Origin: JBGPIK01 sp041484845
Lineage (GTDB): Bacteria; Desulfobacterota; Binatia; UBA9968
Direction: 5' to 3'
Length of the DNA stretch: 14,534 nucleotides
NCBI GenBank assembly: GCA_041484845.1
Contig: JBGPIK010000145.1
Location: 1 to 14,534, forward strand
Made by a program: the position numbers and the translations under genes. Of this stretch, positions 11,681 to 14,534 are shown piece after piece. The notes under the pieces were generated by a model. The model was not told the DNA's origin and did not search any database. It was given only the letters and a program-made list of their open reading frames with translations. Numbering within the stretch: the first letter of the stretch is position 1; the number at the start of each line of letters is the position of its first letter.

Positions 11681-14534
11681 TTACTTGACTTGCGGCTTGT
11701 CAACATTCCGCATTTGTTCGAGTCTTCGTAACAGTTCGCCAAAACTAATCTCCTGAGTGTGACTGATGACATTTACCGTTGGCGGAAGAAAACTGCCCAC
11801 AACCAAATACTCTTGACCGTCTCGGCTCTCGACCCCCCTTAGGACCAATTTATCGTTTTTCAGCGTCGCCTTGAAGCCCAGCTTGCTGTAGCGGAAATTG
11901 TCAAACAGACCGGCGATTCCGCCGTAAACGGCGCCAGCGTCATTTCCGGAGCCTAGCACCGTAATCTTGTTCAACGATTCGACGCTAATCCGCTGACCGA
12001 CGCCGGATTTTTCGACACTATGGAAATCAGCTTGAAACTGCGACGGCTGACGCGCGGTAATGACCAGATTATCCAGCGTACCATCCAGACTGCCTGAAAT
12101 CCGGCCAAACGCAAAGGTCTCCGACGCTTGCTCAAGGTTAACGTCAGTCACTCGCGCGTCGAGCTTAACGGAAGGCAACGATGAAAAGGGATTCTCGATC
12201 TCCATTTTCCCGATGCGCACGTTACCGCCAAAGACGTTCAATTGAATCTCGCCTTGGCTTTTCAAAGAGTTTCCCACGGATTCCACTCGCGGGATCGATC
12301 CGCTTAGGCTGCCGCCGAAGCGATACCAACCCATGGCTTCGGTAAGCCTCAGGAGTTGGAGGTTTCTCATTTCCATGGAGAACGATACGTCCGACGGTCG
12401 GTTGAGCAGATCTTGCCAAACAAGATTACTGATTTCGATTGTCCCTCCGGCAACCGCCGTACGGATCGGCTGGTGAAACCGCAGTGAGTTATCCCAAAAC
12501 GATACGGTCGCTTTGAACGGCGCGAACGACTCGTGGCCGAATCGGGCCGATTCGAGCGCCAAGGTCCCTGTCTCTGGATTTGTAGACGAGGATTCGGTGG
12601 GGCCGTTGAGCTGAATGCGAAACGGCAAAGCAACATCCAGCGGGCCGATCTGCCAATCGTTAGACTTGGCTCGTATCGCTCCCGCATTGAGCTGAAGATT
12701 TCCTTCCGCCCTTAGGGTCTCGATCGTGCCGAGTGCCTGCAACGAAAAACCCAAGCGGCCGCCGACCATGATCTTGTCGAGGATCGGAAAGCCGCGATTA
12801 AAAGTCTCTCGGATGAAGTACTCGAATGCGCCCGGCGCTTGAATGTCTTCACTATGCGCTACGAGACGGAAGAATGGAGTTTGTGATACTCCCTCAATAG
12901 CCCCGGAAAATGCGACGCTCCCGACCGACGAAAAATTGAGATGAGCTTCTCGAAGGTGAATCTCATCGCGGCCGTCAAGGTAATCACCGTCAAACTCAAC
13001 CGATGGCTTCTGGCTTTTAAGATTGGCGTAAAACTTGCCCCACAGGACCTCACCGGAATCGATGCTCAATCTCCCGGTGAAAGAGGCTTGTTGCTCCGCG
13101 CGACCGATGATGGTCTGGACCTTCCCTCCTAAAACAAGGTTCTCGCCGACTTTGGAATTGTCCGGAGTCGCGAATCGGCCGCCGGTGAGCTTGAGCCGCC
13201 CAGAAATCTTGATGGGCTCGTTGGGGTTTGCATCCAACGTGCCGTCAAAAGTCAAACCTTCCGCGCTCGCCTGCAGGCGATCTTTCCGGTCGATGGCCAT
13301 GGATTTTGCCTGTGCCTGAATGTCCGTGAGGTGCAGCGAGGAGTTCACGAATTCAAACGGAGCTTTGAAGGCGAGCTCTTTGAGCGCCATCATTTCGCTG
13401 GAGAATTTCATTCCCGACCCGCGCGCAACGCCTTTCACGTTAAAGGAGTGCCATGGCCCTTGTAAACTGAGCTCGGCGTCAATCGAACCGTCATAGGAAA
13501 AGTTTCCGAACTGTTGCGCCAACAGCGGTTTCAGCGCGCCGACGCTAATCTTCTCAAATTTTACCTCGCTGCTCGTGATAAACGGCGCCGGATTGAACTT
13601 CATCGTCCCGCTGCCGCCGGCGACTCCCCAGGGTGACTCGATGCGTATTTGCTTGACCGTGAGTATCTTCTCAGGGACGGAGAAGCGGCCCGCCAAGCGC
13701 GCCGTTATCGCGCCGGCGGGCAGGCGAAGCGGCATCGCGCCGATACTGGAAGGAGCTGTAGGTAAATGGAGTCTCGCTGAATAGGCAACGGCGTTGAAGC
13801 CCGGCTCAATATCGAGTCGCGAATCAAAGTCGCCCGTAAATCTGTCGGCTCCAACCGCGAAGCCAACGAGTTTCCCGGCGATCGACAATTGCCGCTCGCG
13901 ACTTTCCGCACCGCGCAGTTCGGCGTGAATTTGGAGGGCATCGTCCGTCTCGGCTCGCCGCCCCAGCAAGCTCAAGCCCTTCTTCGGTTTCTGCCGGATA
14001 CGGATGTCCGCCTGCAGATGGCTGGGATGACCCTGGATGAGGAAGTTGCCTTCTCCATTGAGCCAAGGTAATTCGGCCCGCAGGGCAAGCCCCGCTGTTT
14101 CGCCGATATTAAGGTTTTCCGCGTCCACCGTGATAGCTCGCAAGTCGAAACTTTGGTTATCCCCTGTTTTTATGACGACGGTACCGTCCCTTACATTCAG
14201 GTGGCGAATAGCCAAGTTTATTTTGGATTCTGATTTTGAATTCAACATCTCGATCAGGTCGAGACTGAGAACGGGTTTTTCCAGCTCAACTCTATGGATA
14301 CTTTGCGACAACAAGCCGAAAAGCGTCAGGGTGACCGTCAATTTCTCGCCGTGAAATAGCGGCGCGGTGAGTTTCGAAACCGTTATTGTTGACGCCACGA
14401 ACTTGAATGGCGGTCTGAGACGCAGATCACCCACGGTCAGTTCGTAACCCGTTTTTTGCTTTAGTTGCGTCTGCAGCCAACCGCGGAAGTAATTTGATTG
14501 AAGGAGGAAAAAAAGAAAAGTATAGACGATGATT
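11681..14534 (-). CDS. ydbH: AsmA-like / YdbH-type intermembrane lipid-transport protein, 5' end outside window
   Basis: 950 residues are visible and the reading frame stays open to the window edge. An internal GTG at 14434 is not the real start, because upstream codons encode a hydrophobic anchor (IIVYTFLFFLL) followed by RGWLQTQLKQKTGYELTVGD, the typical AsmA-like N-terminus (inner-membrane helix, then first beta repeats). The body is a long run of alternating beta-strand repeats of the kind that forms lipid-conducting grooves in bridge-like transfer proteins. The C-terminus matches the YdbH type: LNVFGGNVRIGKMEIENPF, FGRISGSLDGTLDNL and, at the end, ISFGELLRRLEQM (visible residues 929-941). 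YdbH works with TamB and YhdP in E. coli to move phospholipids to the outer membrane. The ydbL-like gene starts 12 bp downstream, matching the known partnership. AsmA-family paralogues are similar, so the YdbH assignment rests on the C-terminus and this neighbour. Confidence 0.85.
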   Translation of the reverse strand, partial: IIVYTFLFFLLQSNYFRGWLQTQLKQKTGYELTVGDLRLRPPFKFVASTITVSKLTAPLFHGEKLTVTLTLFGLLSQSIHRVELEKPVLSLDLIEMLNSKSESKINLAIRHLNVRDGTVVIKTGDNQSFDLRAITVDAENLNIGETAGLALRAELPWLNGEGNFLIQGHPSHLQADIRIRQKPKKGLSLLGRRAETDDALQIHAELRGAESRERQLSIAGKLVGFAVGADRFTGDFDSRLDIEPGFNAVAYSARLHLPTAPSSIGAMPLRLPAGAITARLAGRFSVPEKILTVKQIRIESPWGVAGGSGTMKFNPAPFITSSEVKFEKISVGALKPLLAQQFGNFSYDGSIDAELSLQGPWHSFNVKGVARGSGMKFSSEMMALKELAFKAPFEFVNSSLHLTDIQAQAKSMAIDRKDRLQASAEGLTFDGTLDANPNEPIKISGRLKLTGGRFATPDNSKVGENLVLGGKVQTIIGRAEQQASFTGRLSIDSGEVLWGKFYANLKSQKPSVEFDGDYLDGRDEIHLREAHLNFSSVGSVAFSGAIEGVSQTPFFRLVAHSEDIQAPGAFEYFIRETFNRGFPILDKIMVGGRLGFSLQALGTIETLRAEGNLQLNAGAIRAKSNDWQIGPLDVALPFRIQLNGPTESSSTNPETGTLALESARFGHESFAPFKATVSFWDNSLRFHQPIRTAVAGGTIEISNLVWQDLLNRPSDVSFSMEMRNLQLLRLTEAMGWYRFGGSLSGSIPRVESVGNSLKSQGEIQLNVFGGNVRIGKMEIENPFSSLPSVKLDARVTDVNLEQASETFAFGRISGSLDGTLDNLVITARQPSQFQADFHSVEKSGVGQRISVESLNKITVLGSGNDAGAVYGGIAGLFDNFRYSKLGFKATLKNDKLVLRGVESRDGQEYLVVGSFLPPTVNVISHTQEISFGELLRRLEQMRNVDKPQVK

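Noticed and set aside
14432..14434. GTG as the start of the YdbH-like protein
   Set aside because: The frame remains open to the window edge and encodes the expected membrane anchor, so the true start lies outside the window.
1..14534. CRISPR arrays, tRNA or rRNA genes, insertion sequences, phage genes
   Set aside because: No regularly spaced repeats, cloverleaf-like sequences, transposase motifs or terminal repeats were found on reading through the window.

Overview
The window comes from a Gram-negative bacterium. It carries an outer-membrane lipid-transport pair (YdbH/YdbL type), a lipoprotein signal and a membrane-anchored lytic transglycosylase. Base composition is moderate (roughly 50-55% GC by eye). 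A UbiD-family decarboxylase beside paired CaiB/BaiF CoA-transferases, together with a lipoprotein-type DUF1318 protein, would fit an uncultured deltaproteobacterial-type lineage (Desulfobacterota, Binatota or similar), but the sequence alone does not settle the taxon. No rRNA, tRNA, CRISPR array, insertion sequence or phage gene was seen.

Layout. Positions 1-5719 are all on the minus strand. Reading in the direction of transcription they encode: a UbiD-family decarboxylase (5719-4145), a strong intrinsic terminator, two adjacent class III CoA-transferases (4074-2809 and 2803-1589), a membrane-anchored lytic transglycosylase (1359-658) and a ketopantoate-reductase-like protein cut by the window edge (630-1). 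A 342-bp divergent intergenic region follows. On the plus strand lie a 1132-residue fusion of a duplicated multi-TM domain, a spermidine-synthase-like domain and TPR repeats (6062-9460), then proC (9602-10417). From 14534 back to 10507, on the minus strand and convergent with proC, is a tight three-gene set: an AsmA/YdbH-like protein (its 5' end lies outside the window), a DUF1318/YdbL-like lipoprotein and a secreted double-SH3 protein.

How the genes may work together. The UbiD plus paired CoA-transferases look like a module that activates a carboxylic acid to its CoA thioester and then decarboxylates it (or runs in reverse as a carboxylation). The best-known precedent is anaerobic phthalate degradation: a two-subunit succinyl-CoA:phthalate CoA-transferase plus a UbiD-type phthaloyl-CoA decarboxylase. 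Two details favour a heteromeric CoA-transferase: the genes are 5 bp apart, and only one protein keeps the catalytic aspartate, while the other has tyrosine there. The YdbH/YdbL/SH3 set looks like envelope maintenance. The proline-synthesis gene and the large fusion protein appear to be separate neighbours.

The most interesting points are the catalytic-Asp-less CoA-transferase partner, the terminator ending 7 nt before its start codon, the MFS/spermidine-synthase/TPR fusion with altered catalytic positions and a large insertion, and a YdbH-YdbL pair with no separate YnbE gene between them.
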